Positions 35,857 to 47,049 of a DNA stretch of 64,000 nucleotides are shown piece by piece. Where the stretch lies: NCBI GenBank assembly GCA_030278955.1, contig JAOANR010000006.1:7711915-7775914 (forward strand), in the 5' to 3' direction. Position 1 is the first letter of the stretch. Every line of letters begins with the position of its first letter. Origin of the DNA: Hygrophila difformis. Lineage: Eukaryota > Streptophyta > Magnoliopsida > Lamiales > Acanthaceae. A program made the position numbers and the translations under genes. A model generated the notes under the pieces. It saw nothing but the letters and a program-made list of their open reading frames with translations. It was not told the DNA's origin and did not search any database.

Positions 35857-37293
35857 CTATTCAGTTGATGATGGATGATCCAAACCCGGTTGGGAATGAT
35901 CCAAACTGTCCTGCTCCTGCCATCTCCATACAACATCCTTCAAACATGGCTTCAGCTCTTGTTCTCTGAACTTTATGTACTCCAATGTGTCCCCTCCCGT
36001 CTTCTTCACTTCTACAAAGTGGAACGACGCCGCCGCCACCTCCATTATCTTTGCCTCCACTTCTATTTTCCCCTTTCTCCCCATTTCCCTCCCTTCCATC
36101 CTCACCACTCGGCCTCCCTCTTTCTTCTCTACCCTGAACCTTTCCGTCGACCTTGCTGCTGCTTCCTCCAGCTTGCACACCACCTCCGATGGCGCCATCC
36201 GAGTCGTGAACCATGTCTCGTGCCGCTTCCACCTGTTGCTTTCCTTTTCAAAAAGGCGGGAGAGGTCGAATCCTGGTGACTTGGATATTAGGTCGAATGC
36301 GTTCATCGTCCTGTTTGGTTCGGTCGAACAGGACGACGCCTGCCATTCATCTTCTTCTTCTTCTTCCTCTTCCTGTTCCACGTTCTTCTTCTTTGGGGAT
36401 TCGTAATCGAATTTTGTGATTTCCAATACGCTGCGTGGAGTGACGTCGTCATTGTCCTCATCTTTAATTCTTTTGGTTTGAATCTTCCTGAACCATGTGT
36501 TGTCCATGATCCTGGAAGCGGTTATTCTCGTGATCGGATTCGGGTCGAGGATTTTCAAAAGCAGCTTCCTGACGTCCGACGGGAACCAATGCGGACACTT
36601 GAACTCGCCTCTGCGGATTTTCCCGTACAGCACTATCAAATTGGAGTCGTTGAAGGGAAGATACCCGGCGAGGAGCACAAACAGGATGACTCCACAGGAC
36701 CAAATATCGGACTTCTCCCCGTCGTATCCTCTCTTGTTGATAACCTCCGGCGCCACGTATGCCGGCGTGCCGCACGTGGTGTGGAGGAGGTCGTCGTGGC
36801 GCTTGGAATCGACGAGGGCGCTGAGTCCGAAATCGGTGACCTTCAAATTCCCAAATTCGTCGAGGAGGAGATTCTCCGGCTTGAGATCGCGGTGGTAGAC
36901 GCCGCGGCTGTGGCAGAAATCAACGGCGAGGATGAGCTGGTGGAAGTATCTGCGGGCGACGTCCTCCTTGAGGCGGCCTTTGGAGAGCTTGTTGAAGAGC
37001 TCGCCGCCCCTGACGTACTCCATGACGAAGTAGATCTTGGATCTGGTGGCCATGACCTCGTAGAGTTGGACGACGTTGGGGTGGGCGATGAGGCGCATGG
37101 CGGTGATCTCGCGCTTGATTTGTTTATCCAAACCGACTCTGAGGACCTTGTCCTTGTCGACGATCTTGATGGCGACGCTCTGCCCTGTTTTAAGATCTCT
37201 GGCGTAGTGAACCTTGGCGAACGTCCCCTGGCCGAGCAACCTCCCGACCTCATACCTTTGCATCAGGATGTTGTGCTGTTCCTTGTTGTCCAT
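35857..37293 (-). CDS. CBL-interacting protein kinase, CIPK20-like
   Basis: SnRK3 kinase activated by CBL calcium sensors. Single exon. The frame extends to 37338, but that codon is TTG on the minus strand; the first ATG is at 37293, giving 478 aa that start [20 protein letters not shown]. Kinase: GQGTFAKV (21-28), K43, HRD 134-136, DFG 154-156, [15 protein letters not shown] activation loop. An acidic tract of about ten D/E lies at 308-316. The NAF motif is in [20 protein letters not shown] (NAF 331-333). The C-terminal end ([16 protein letters not shown], then [13 protein letters not shown]) recalls CIPK20 most and CIPK6 next. The leader upstream holds a (GAA)n run at about 37422-37444. Confidence 0.93.
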   Translation of the reverse strand: MDNKEQHNILMQRYEVGRLLGQGTFAKVHYARDLKTGQSVAIKIVDKDKVLRVGLDKQIKREITAMRLIAHPNVVQLYEVMATRSKIYFVMEYVRGGELFNKLSKGRLKEDVARRYFHQLILAVDFCHSRGVYHRDLKPENLLLDEFGNLKVTDFGLSALVDSKRHDDLLHTTCGTPAYVAPEVINKRGYDGEKSDIWSCGVILFVLLAGYLPFNDSNLIVLYGKIRRGEFKCPHWFPSDVRKLLLKILDPNPITRITASRIMDNTWFRKIQTKRIKDEDNDDVTPRSVLEITKFDYESPKKKNVEQEEEEEEEDEWQASSCSTEPNRTMNAFDLISKSPGFDLSRLFEKESNRWKRHETWFTTRMAPSEVVCKLEEAAARSTERFRVEKKEGGRVVRMEGREMGRKGKIEVEAKIMEVAAASFHFVEVKKTGGDTLEYIKFREQELKPCLKDVVWRWQEQDSLDHSQPGLDHPSSTE

Positions 37294-38514
37294 CCTCACG
37301 CCGCAAAAAAATGAAAAAATGTTAGGAGGAAAATCCAATTAGGGGACGATTGAGTCAATCATGATGATATGCAGGCAGCAGCTTGGGTGATCGATCCATC
37401 GATTGATTGATTGAATGATGTAAGAAGAAGAAGAAGAAGAAGAGAGAATGGAAAAGGCGGGGCTTAGGTTAGGTTAGGTTAGCCCCGCCACCCCCCGCCC
37501 AGGGAAGGGGAAAGAAGCTTGAAGAAAAGAGGAGAGGCTAGGCTGCAACCACAACAAAATCTCTGTTATTAAAGAAATGGGGGAGAGAGGGGCAGGCATT
37601 AAATATAGTAACAACGTATGGGTAGTAATGCTTAGCCTTAGGAACAACTCTACAAGCAATTCGGAATTGGATAATGACAATTCACAAACTGAAGTGACCA
37701 TGGAAATGGAAGTGAAATTGAATTTCAGAATTGGGGTTACATATGTATATATCACTTATCATCCCATGCAATGCATAATCTTGGAATAGGACTTTGAATT
37801 CAATATCATACTTCACTTGCTTCTTCCATGTATAATTTTAAGTTTCAACTACATTCTTTCCTTCAAAACTAAATATGTAATCATAAAAACAGCTGCTTGT
37901 TGAGCAAAGTTTCAAGTTATAAAATCCTTTTGTGTGGATGTCAAAATGCCCTCATATATATAGTGACTGAAAAATGTCCACATAAGGTAACTAGGAGTGC
38001 TATTATTTTTTGTGTAGCTTGTACTTCTAATAAGTATAAAGAAAAACATTGCCAAAAACACAATTTCCTGGCAAAAAACGGATAGTCTCATGGCACATTG
38101 AGCCCAAGACTAACCCAGAAACACAATTGGCAAAACAAAAATTAATTTGTTACATTAAACACTGTATTTTTATATTTAATAAAAAAAATACAGTACTCTT
38201 TCTTCTATCAACTTTCCATTGAAGGAATAGGATGGATCAAGTGTTGTGATTATTAGCATGCAAGAAAGCAATTGTGAAATCAACATGGCCAGAGTTGACC
38301 ATGATTAATTTGAAGAAGAAATTTCAAGAAATAGCCATGGATCAAACCTTGTAGTTAATTCATTCATTGTGAACAAAGATATATAGGAGTAGCGAGTAGG
38401 CATAGAATTAGAATAGATCCTGGTTTACAATTACAAATCAACAAAAGAATCAAATAATTTCAGCAGTCACGATGTTCACATAGAAACAGATGATACACTG
38501 CAGCACCGGCCAAG
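37294..38514. other. Upstream region of the CIPK20-like gene
   Basis: 37294-37500 is the probable 5' leader, with a (GAA)n run and three 'ggtta' repeats at about 37466-37482 that are not the plant telomere repeat. 37500-38514 is AT-rich with no supported gene. It includes a diverged piece of the dispersed repeat of 22688-22800 near 38094. Confidence 0.4.
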
Positions 38515-41500
38515 TCAAGGAGCTTCAGCTGATAAGATTTCCAGTTCAGCCCACCACAGCGGGGAAAGCTTCGGAGTTGCTGCATTCGCTGATACTTTTA
38601 TTACTTCCGTTAGTTTCTCCACCACTTCTTTCATCGACGGTCTCTTCCGCTCGTCTTCCTCAATGCACCTCTTGATCACCTCACACACCACTTGAAGCTC
38701 CTTTTCATTAAACGACTTCAATTTTGGATCCACCAAATTCTTCATCTTTTCCTCGTCATTCAAGTGTGGCGCAGCCTGATGACGGTTCGAGTAAGCAAAA
38801 ATATTACAAAACAATCAACGAATATAGCTAGATAAACCATGTTCTGCGTGAGTGTTTTATTATATATGTACCCAATTGGTGATATGTCCTTGCTCTTGTG
38901 TGTAAGGATGCCTTCCAGAGATTATTTCAAGCAACATGATTCCAAAGCTGCCAACATTTGTTCTAAGATCAGAAGCTGAATGCAGTTCGGAATGATCCAA
39001 CTCATTTTCTGAAGGTTTCTTTAACTTGTCTACAAGTTCTGCCCAGAAACCATTATCGGATACCTGAAAAGAAGACGGATTTTACACTTCTAAAATGGGA
39101 CTAGCTAAGTAATAATATAATTACAAGGAAGACCTTGATTACAGGTCAGTGCAAGAAACCATACTTTAGCAGCATAATCATCTGTCAGGAGTATATCTTT
39201 GGAAGTCAAGTTGAAATGCGGAATTGGTGGATTGAGGTCATGCATGTGTTGAAGGCAATATGCAGTCCCCATGACGATCCTCATTCTTGCATTCCAGTCG
39301 AGGTGTTCAAGGTCTTCCCCTGTGCAAACACATAACTCAATCACCTGTGTGAATTAAATGTATGGAAAACAATTAGGTTGCTCTTGCTCATCAAACTTAC
39401 CATGCAGATGCTCGGAGAGACTGCCACTTGGAGCATACTCGAAGACCATCATCCTAGTGAAGGGCTGATTCTCCTCACAGTACCCAATAAGATTAAGGAA
39501 GTTCTTGTGGTTCACTTTCGACAAGGAATCAATCTGCAGGAGGGTCAAATGCAGTATGATTCATTTCACTTGACTATTGCATAGATCAACAATCACAGAT
39601 TTTCAGTGTTCAGAAATGATTGGCAAACTAACCTTCTTTCTGAATATTAAATCCGAACGTTTTGACCAGTCTTTCAGAGAGCTGACGGCGGTTGAAACAA
39701 CAGCAATCTCGACTCCACTGGATAGAGTGCCCTTGTACACTGTGGCTACACCCTCATTGGTATTAATAATATTGCTGAAGTCCTCACAAGCAGTTTCAAG
39801 CTCCTCTCTGTTCAACTTGGGGACCCCTACCATTGGAAGAATCTTTATATCAAGGCATATGCCAGAAAAGGCATGAATTAGAGCAAAATTATTGGAATGT
39901 CTATTCCAAAATACCGAACAAACTGAATACCAAAAGAAAATTAAAGGATTCATGCTATACGATATGAAGCCTAGACCCTAGTCATTCAACCTTCAAGATC
40001 AATTTATAAGTAATTTACCTGTAATAAATGCTTTCTGCAGTTGCCCACTCAACCCACTTTTCCAAGGACTGAGTTTTTTTACCGCTCTACTTCTGCAGAT
40101 GATGAACACAGCTATAGCAAGAATGAACAAAAATACTATAAGCCAGATCCACATCATGGACTTCAGAGAATTTTCTGATCTTTTAGCTTCTGAAGACTGT
40201 TCAACAGTCGATTGACTGGCAGCACTAGGACTAGGTGTTGCAGGAGTATGATTTTCACCCAATGTTGGTGCAGGTGCGGGTGCAGGTGTGGATGCAGGAT
40301 CAGAATCCTGGGAAGGTACGGGTGATGGTGTCTTCTGGATTGCAGGAAATGACCCACTACTTCTGCTTGGAAGGGTAAGGACAGGGCCTGGTTGGTCTGG
40401 GGGCAAAACTTTGGGAGGGATAGCCACAAGGTTACTGGGCTCTTCAGCTAGTCGGCGACGCACAACATTGAACCCACTGTCTACATTCCAGATGACAAGA
40501 GACTCAGGTGAATTTGGAAAAATCAATTTACTGTTTTGGTTGCACTCATTGAGAATCACCAATTTAAGGAGAACAGTTTCAGAAACTTGAGTGCAGACCT
40601 GTTGGATTGATGTCACTATCATCAGGTGGAAATTTAGTTTGACTGTGATATGCATGATCATGTGGCATTTCAGTTTGATACTTGAACCTTGACATTAGAA
40701 GAAAATTCTCAATCAGGATCCAAGAGACCTTACAAAAATACCATAAATGAGTCCAGCTTATAATTACTTACAGATGGAATAGCTCGAGAGAACGAATTAT
40801 GAATCCCTTTGTTGCCACCATGAAGGAATTTGATCTCTGTGGCTGCTGTAGGGCACTCAGTCGGATGCTGCCCAGAATTCAATAATCAGGAAAAACAGCA
40901 CCAAAATAGGGAACCTAGATAGCGCTCTGGAAATTAAATCCCAACTCAATTATTTGTTCTTTTTCAGTTGTAGCTAATCTGGCAGAAAGTTTACATGAGA
41001 AATAACATGGCAGTAATACTGAGTTTGCACATTTGACACATGTATCATGTTTGCATCTGATAAATTGGTAACCTATGAGGTTAAGCATTGATGCATTTTG
41101 CATAAGCATCATGAAATATGACACATCGAACACGTGGATTATCATAAATTAAATTATTTAATTTAATTAGCATAATCATGAGCTCACCCGTACCCAAATT
41201 TTCGATTCAGGTATCCAACTACAAGAGCAACATTTGTAGGGCTATCACCCACCAGTTGATTAGTTTGCGAAGTAAGATTTTCAATCTCCGGGGGAATGCC
41301 TCCATCAAATCTGTTGTTACCGAGCAACCTAGGGCAATATTCACAATTCTGCAGGGTAAATATTTGATGGAGCAGCAACACATCCATAGATCAATGTAGT
41401 AGGCAAAATGTATACTTACATGATTTTTAGGGATTGCAACTGCCCCAAATCTGCAGGAACTCTTCCAGTCAAATTATTATCCCTCAGGTCTAGTATTTCC

Positions 41501-42251
41501 AATGTTTTAAGATGTCCAAATTCTTGAGGGATGGTTCCAGAAAATTGATTCTTGGACAGGTCTCTGATGATGAGTTACCACAAAATAAGGTGATATAAAT
41601 TGAAAATGTCACAGATACAAGGTTAAGGTTTTGATGAAAGCAAAACATGCTACTTGAAAGAGTAAAACCACATGATCCTAATAGGAGCTGCTGAGGTCGA
41701 TTTCTTGAATGAATATAAAATGCACATAAGCAAAGTGGGCACTCACAGAACTCTTAAATGAGAGAGATTTCCAATCTCTGGTGCCAAAAGCCCCACTATG
41801 CCTAGCCCTCTGAGATCTCTATACAAGAAGAAAAAATAAAAATCAGGAGATAATGACCTCAAAGACATCAGAAAACTGATAACAACAATCAGTGTATGCA
41901 GACTGACTTACAATACATGCACATTCCCATCCAAACAATAAACACCTCGCCACATACATGGGGTATGATCCGTTGGATCCCAGTTTCCCAATCCTCCAGA
42001 TGGATCAGATTCCACCTTAGCTAGGAAATGCAACAGTGCCAACCCTGCATTTCCATCTATAGAAAGTCAAAGAATATCATAACATTCTAAAATTTCAAAT
42101 CCAACATGATTGAGGCTTAAAAAATTCTCCATATGAAGAAATCACTTTTACCCTCAGAGTTGATGGACCAACACCCACGAATTCCACAAAGAAGAAGAAG
42201 TATAATAGCGAAACACGGCAACCGGGCTCCATATGTCCAAGTAAAACTCAT
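38515..42251 (-). CDS. MALE DISCOVERER/MRH1-like LRR receptor pseudokinase
   Basis: LRR receptor-like protein of the MRH1 (At4g18640)/MDIS1 (At5g45840) family, linked in Arabidopsis to root-hair growth and pollen-tube guidance. Exons: 42152-42251, 41912-42056, 41747-41818, 41420-41563, 41188-41328, 40772-40867, 40019-40476, 39633-39826, 39401-39533, 39165-39319, 38872-39063, 38515-38775. All phases close, for 696 aa. Order: signal peptide, LRR cap with CMWRGVYC, three to four LRRs, a Pro/Ser-rich outer stretch, membrane segment (WIWLIVFLFILAIAVFIICR), SGLSGQLQKAFITGVPKLNR, kinase-like domain, and the family end SPLWWAELEILS. The kinase is degenerate: no lysine in EIAVVSTAV, HRD replaced by PHFN, DFG replaced by DNG. 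Signalling is therefore probably by scaffolding. The acceptor at 40477 was chosen because the nearby alternative breaks the frame. Confidence 0.9.
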
Positions 42252-43253
42252 TGCTGGCTGAAACATTTGTTGCACTGATGGAGACAGTTTCCCCGTGACA
42301 CAGCCAGGTCTCTAAACACAGAAACTATCCAAAATAGCTAGTTTTCTAGTAGAAAACAAACTTATGAAGCGACAGAGAACTACTTGGGCCAGATAACCTA
42401 CATTTCAATCACACCAACAATTTCTTCAGCTCAAGTAAATAAAAAAAAAACTGCACACCAATAAATTCACAAACGGCAATAACCAGAAACCAAATTAAAA
42501 ATCCTTCCTTTACTCACCAGTCACCACTAACCAGATTCGGATATCTCTTCCTTGGCAATATTTTCTCTATGACAATGATTCACGAACAACTGCAAAAGCT
42601 GGCTAAATCAATTGTCCCCAAGATATATACACCCTTGAACTGAAAAACACACACACAGACACACACCAAAAAAGAAAAAAAAAAATGCAACATAATGAAC
42701 AATTGAATAAGAAGGAAATAGCAAAACAATCTTATTGTAGAATCCTCCGCAGAACCAATTGAAGAAGAATAACCTCGGGAACAAGCAATCATCCATTCCA
42801 CACGTAAAAGTGTTCTTTTTTTTTTTTTTATTTCTTTCTTTTCGAGGGGGTGGGAACGCAGGAAACGTAAAGGCATGCACGAATCGTGAATTATTTTGGT
42901 TGGAGTGCAGATAATTATCAGGGTAAAAAAAAAAAAAAAGGAATTTACTTTTGGTTGCGCGATTCCTGAACAGAGATGACGAAATTAAATGTAGAATGTA
43001 ATGGCGACGCGAAGACGATAGAATGGCGAAGAAGAGATGATTCCCCCAAAGTCCCGTCCCCTTTGAAATTGAATTTTAGGCCCGGCGTGGTGAGGCAGAG
43101 GCAGAGGCGTGGCCCGGGCTTTGAATGATGATGGTCAGAGGAGGCGAAAAGCGCCTTGGACCATGCCTCTTTCCTTCTGGGGTTCCCTCAAGGCTGAAAG
43201 AAGAAGAGGACAACAACAATGGGAAATCTCTGTCGCCTTCTTTTTCTGATTTT

Positions 43254-43296
<43 letters not shown>

Positions 43297-43656
43297 GATT
43301 TCACAAACTCTCTCCCTCCTCCTCCCTACCTCTTTTCCTTTTCTTTTTCATTTTCTATTTTTCCCAAATAAATAAAATAACTATAGAGTATAAAATGCAT
43401 TATGTGTAAAAGTGAGGGCTTGGCCGCCGATTGGCCGATTACAACAACGTACGTACAATAATATACTCTACTTACAACGTTGACTCACGCTCGCCCCCTT
43501 TGCCTACGTGCCTCCCGCTTACCCACTCCAGCTGTAATAACTTATGTTTTTTTAAATCACTTTACAATTGATAAGAAACACACTGTCAACGTTACATTTT
43601 CACATATTGTCTGTTCTGTATCTGATTCCAACTCCACTCCCATTATTGCCCATTTG
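42252..43656. other. Upstream region of the MRH1-like gene
   Basis: Probable 5' leader and promoter of the MRH1-like receptor. It has a (CA)n run near 42647-42665 and a (CT)n run at about 43259-43289 that encodes only repeat peptides. No transcription start or known element could be fixed. Confidence 0.4.
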
Positions 43657-44347
43657 TAGGGATGAAAACGGGACGGATACGGGCGGAAAGTACTCATCCC
43701 GTATCCTATTCCATATTTTTTTGTCGAATATAGAATCGGATACGAATAGGCCGGATACAAATACGAATCCGAATATTTCGGGAAACGGATACGAGACGGA
43801 TTCGGATTTTAACTCGGATAATCTTATAATTACTAAAATTAATTTTTTTTTATAATTTTTTAAGTGAAATCGGAATATACTACTATGTAAGCTAAACTAA
43901 ATTTTTAAATTTTCCAAGATCATTAGTTATTTCGTTCAAAACATCTAAATAACATCACTACAAGATGTTACATACTACAGTTTTGATGCAAATAACCTAA
44001 TGATGTAGTCGAGTTGATTGATATGATTTGATTTAATAAATTACATATGGCTTTCAAGCTTTTGATTATATTTATACATATAGTATTACTTATTTATTTT
44101 ATAGTTAATATAATATAATAATTATATTATACATATATAAATATATAAATTTACGGATATTCGGATAGAAAATACGGATAATATCCGCATTATATTCGGA
44201 TTTTTCGGATACGGGCGGATATTTACAATCCCATATCCTGTCCCGTATCCGCCGGATATAAAAATTCGAATTCGGATTCGAATATAATCGAATACGGCGT
44301 CGGATCGGGCGGATATTATCCGCCCCACTTTCACCCCTACCCATTTG
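43649..44347. mobile_element. hAT-like non-autonomous element, 683 bp
   Basis: The body at 43657-44339 begins TAGGGATGAAAACGGG and ends CCCCACTTTCACCCCTA. It is flanked by identical 8-bp repeats CCCATTTG (43649-43656 and 44340-44347), the length expected for hAT elements. The ends are filled with repeated forms of 'cggatacgggcggata' in both orientations, so single strands could fold strongly. Frames inside are low-complexity by-products. Confidence 0.85.
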
Positions 44348-44406
44348 TAACAATAAACACTTCTAACTCCTACCAGATTCGATTCCTCTCCAATTTTTTT
44401 AAAAAA

Positions 44407-44659
44407 TATTCCTTATTTATTGACACATACGGGGTTTTGACACTGTTTATTGAGTAACTTTGATTCGATTTTTTAATACAATTATATATGATAAAATATA
44501 GTCAAGTGAGATCTTGTTGGATTCGTCTAATTGCATGAATTTAGAATATCAAATTTTCATAAGTTTTACTTATATGCAATTTGAGTTATTGACGATTAAA
44601 AATGTGTATTGAATTGCGTAAAATGTGGGTCCGTAGCAATTAAAAAGGAACAGAGGTAG
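44407..44659. mobile_element. Degenerate Stowaway-like MITE
   Basis: Right end AAAAAGGAACAGAGGTAG before TA (44660-44661). The interior carries the family words ('gattcgtctaattgcatg', 'gagttattgacgattaaaa'). The left terminal repeat is eroded, so the left border is approximate. Confidence 0.55.
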
Positions 44660-44702
44660 TACATTTAATTTAATTATTACAATGATTTTTATTAATTAAA
44701 TA

Positions 44703-44956
44703 CTTCTTCCGTTTTTTTGAAGTTACACTTCTCATTTGCACGTATACCAATGCACGTTTTCAACGATTAATAACTCAAATTCAGTACAAGTGAAAATTCT
44801 AAAAAATTTATATTTCAAAATTATAAGATGAGACGAATCCAACAAGATCTCACTTAGTTATATTTTATCTTCTATAACTATAAAATAAATAGAAGTCAAA
44901 GTGCTACAATTAACAGTAAAAAGATCAAAACGTAATATTTTAAAAAACAGATGGAG
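44703..44956. mobile_element. Stowaway-like MITE
   Basis: Starts CTTCTTCCGTTTTTTTG after TA (44701-44702) and ends AAAAACAGATGGAG before TA (44957-44958). Interior as in the copy at 54171-54427. It lies close to the 44407-44659 copy in the opposite orientation. Confidence 0.7.
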
Positions 44957-46631
44957 TATGTTAATAATTATAATATTCACATAAATCTGAATAGAACAAT
45001 AATACTCTTATGGGCTATATGTCACGATGATAAATATTAATTTTTTTTTTAAAAAAAAATGCGTCCTGCCCTTGTTATCCAAAAAAAAAAATTCAGATTT
45101 TTACATGCCATTTGGATTTTGGACTAATTCCAGTTTATTCGGCCCATTATTTAAGTCTCATAAACTTCCCTTATCAAAATCCTTCTCAACAACAATCAAC
45201 ACCAATGCATATGTAATACACACAAATCACAATCCGGTTACGGTACAACCGCTTCAAGAGTCTTTAGGTGCAGACATTACAAAAAAGGCATCTTGCATCA
45301 CAAAATACATCTCTGAGCATTACATTTTTTGCATCACACAACACATCTCTCCCAACACACAAAATACACCATTTCATATATCAAACAACACGACTCTCAC
45401 ATCACACACATAGTGGCTGCATGTGCAGCCACCTACACATTAACCCCTTCCTAATACACATGCAGCAATCCACATACAAGGTACAACAATACGATGCACA
45501 CAAGAAACTTCAAATTTTTTTTGACAATAATTATATCAACTCCAACCGAACGACAAAACCAAAAAAATGGCGATTCTACTCCTCCAACCGAGCTGCAAAT
45601 GGTGACGCAAAATGCATTTCCGGTGGTTTCGCCGGCATTAGAAATGCAAAAATGCGTAGTCCTGTTCATTACTGCAAACATGACAGCAAAAGCAAACCCT
45701 ATTATATTTAGTCCCTCAATTTTACCTCTTTCCATTTTCAACGTTTTGTTTATTGCAATATGATCCTTCCTCAAATTTAATATATAATTTAATCTAAATT
45801 TTAATTTTATTAGATCTAAATTTATAATTATATCATTGGAAAAATTAATGTAATTATAATTTTAGTCTGATGGATGTGTTTGTATTATTTTTATAATTAT
45901 AATTTAATTAAAATTTTATATTTATATACAACAAAATTTATTAAAAATACTAAAATTTTATATCAATTTTATTTAATAAATACACAAAATACCCTTAATA
46001 TACATTGATAATTTACTTCATTTTTAACAATCCATATTTTATATTAATTTTTAATTAGTAATTTTTATTAATTACTTTTGTTTAAATTTTACATTAGGAT
46101 GGAATTGCAAATTTGATAAATATAATAGTAATATATGAAAAAAATATATAAAGTAGTAAAAAGAGAATACTCTATGGAATATTCTTTTGAGTTTGAGTTT
46201 GGTGTTTTCGGTTGGAGATGAAATACTGTTTGATGTGACATTTATTGCATTTATTATAGGAGGATGCCGCCCCCTCAGGTGGAACTAACAAATATTAGGT
46301 CAGTGTCAGTCGTTTGCTTCGGCGGTCGTAAATTCAGCTCTGGCAACTGTTCAATTATAAATAAATAAGCAGTTTGAGTTTGGTGTTTTCGGTTGGAAAT
46401 GGTCTTAGTTCCAAGCATTTATTCCTCGGCAGTACTAGCTAGTAATATCAAATCAAAAGATGAAATTTAGAGATGATATATTCTTTCAGCTAGTAATATC
46501 AAATCAAAAGATGAAATTTAGGGATGATATATTCTTTCAGTTCAAATGGCCCTTGAAGCAAATGTTACGTTGCCTATAATTTTGGCTTCTCAATAAGTAA
46601 ATTATTGAACTGTGGAGTGTGGAGTATAGTA
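44957..46631. other. Intergenic DNA without a supported gene
   Basis: 45150-45770 is less AT-rich and has overlapping frames on both strands (for example plus 45268-45711, minus 45451-45774), but none has a domain. A short perfect inverted repeat GTGGCTGCA/TGCAGCCAC lies at 45413-45432. A 51-bp exact-but-one tandem duplication (46437-46487 and 46488-46538) carries 'atcaaatcaaaagatgaa'. Confidence 0.4.
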
Positions 46632-46885
46632 CTTCATCCGATTTTGTTTTGTTTGCCGCATTTGGGGTTTGAACACTATTCACACATACACTTTGACTTA
46701 AAATTTTATTATAGTTATACAAGTTAAAATATAGCTACGTGAGATTTTGTTAAATTCGTCTCGTCGTGTAGTTTTTAAATATCAAACTTTTAGAATTTTT
46801 TACTTGTATCAAACTTGAGTTATTGGCGTTTTAAATTGTGCATTGAATTACGTGCTGAGTGTGTCTGTAGTTAATATAAGAAAAC
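46632..46885. mobile_element. Stowaway-like MITE abutting a second one
   Basis: Starts CTTCATCCGATTTTG after TA (46630-46631). The interior matches the family ('aaattcgtctcgtcgtgtag', 'gagttattggcgttttaaa'). The right end is degenerate and meets the next MITE at the TA at 46886-46887. Confidence 0.6.
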
Positions 46886-46887
46886 TA

Positions 46888-47049
46888 CTCCCTCCGTCCC
46901 AAATGCCCCATTATAAATGTCTTATTTCTATAAATGGAAATAATTTTCCCTTTCACAATTATGTAGATCCCACCATATACTCACAATCCAACTCCACTTT
47001 AATTCTCATGTCCGACCGTAACAAGACGTTTCAAATGGAAAGGAGGGAA
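46888..47049. mobile_element. Short Stowaway-like MITE, 162 bp
   Basis: Starts CTCCCTCCGTCCCAAATGC and ends CATTTGAAACG complement (aaatggaaaggagggaa) before TA. The target duplication of the Mutator-like element (47046-47055) overlaps its right end, so that element landed on the edge of this MITE. Confidence 0.7.

Noticed and set aside
36478..37314. 278-codon plus-strand frame, the longest antisense frame
   Set aside because: It is the exact antisense shadow of the CIPK20-like kinase domain; GC-rich codons on one strand leave the other open.
37294..37338. N-terminal extension of the CIPK20-like frame
   Set aside because: The first codon on the minus strand is TTG. The ATG at 37293 gives the start expected for this CIPK type.
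37464..37483. Possible interstitial telomere repeat (ggtta units)
   Set aside because: The plant telomere unit is TTTAGGG. Only about three five-base units are present.
42580..42880. Two minus-strand frames of 90-98 codons
   Set aside because: They cover poly-A/T and (CA)n runs in the leader of the MRH1-like gene and encode only low-complexity peptides.
45413..45432. Short perfect inverted repeat as a terminator or cruciform
   Set aside because: Nine-base arms occur often by chance in 64 kb, there is no gene next to it, and hairpin terminators do not apply to plant nuclear genes.
45268..45774. Overlapping 90-147-codon frames on both strands
   Set aside because: Frames on both strands in the same span, no domain and no splice evidence.
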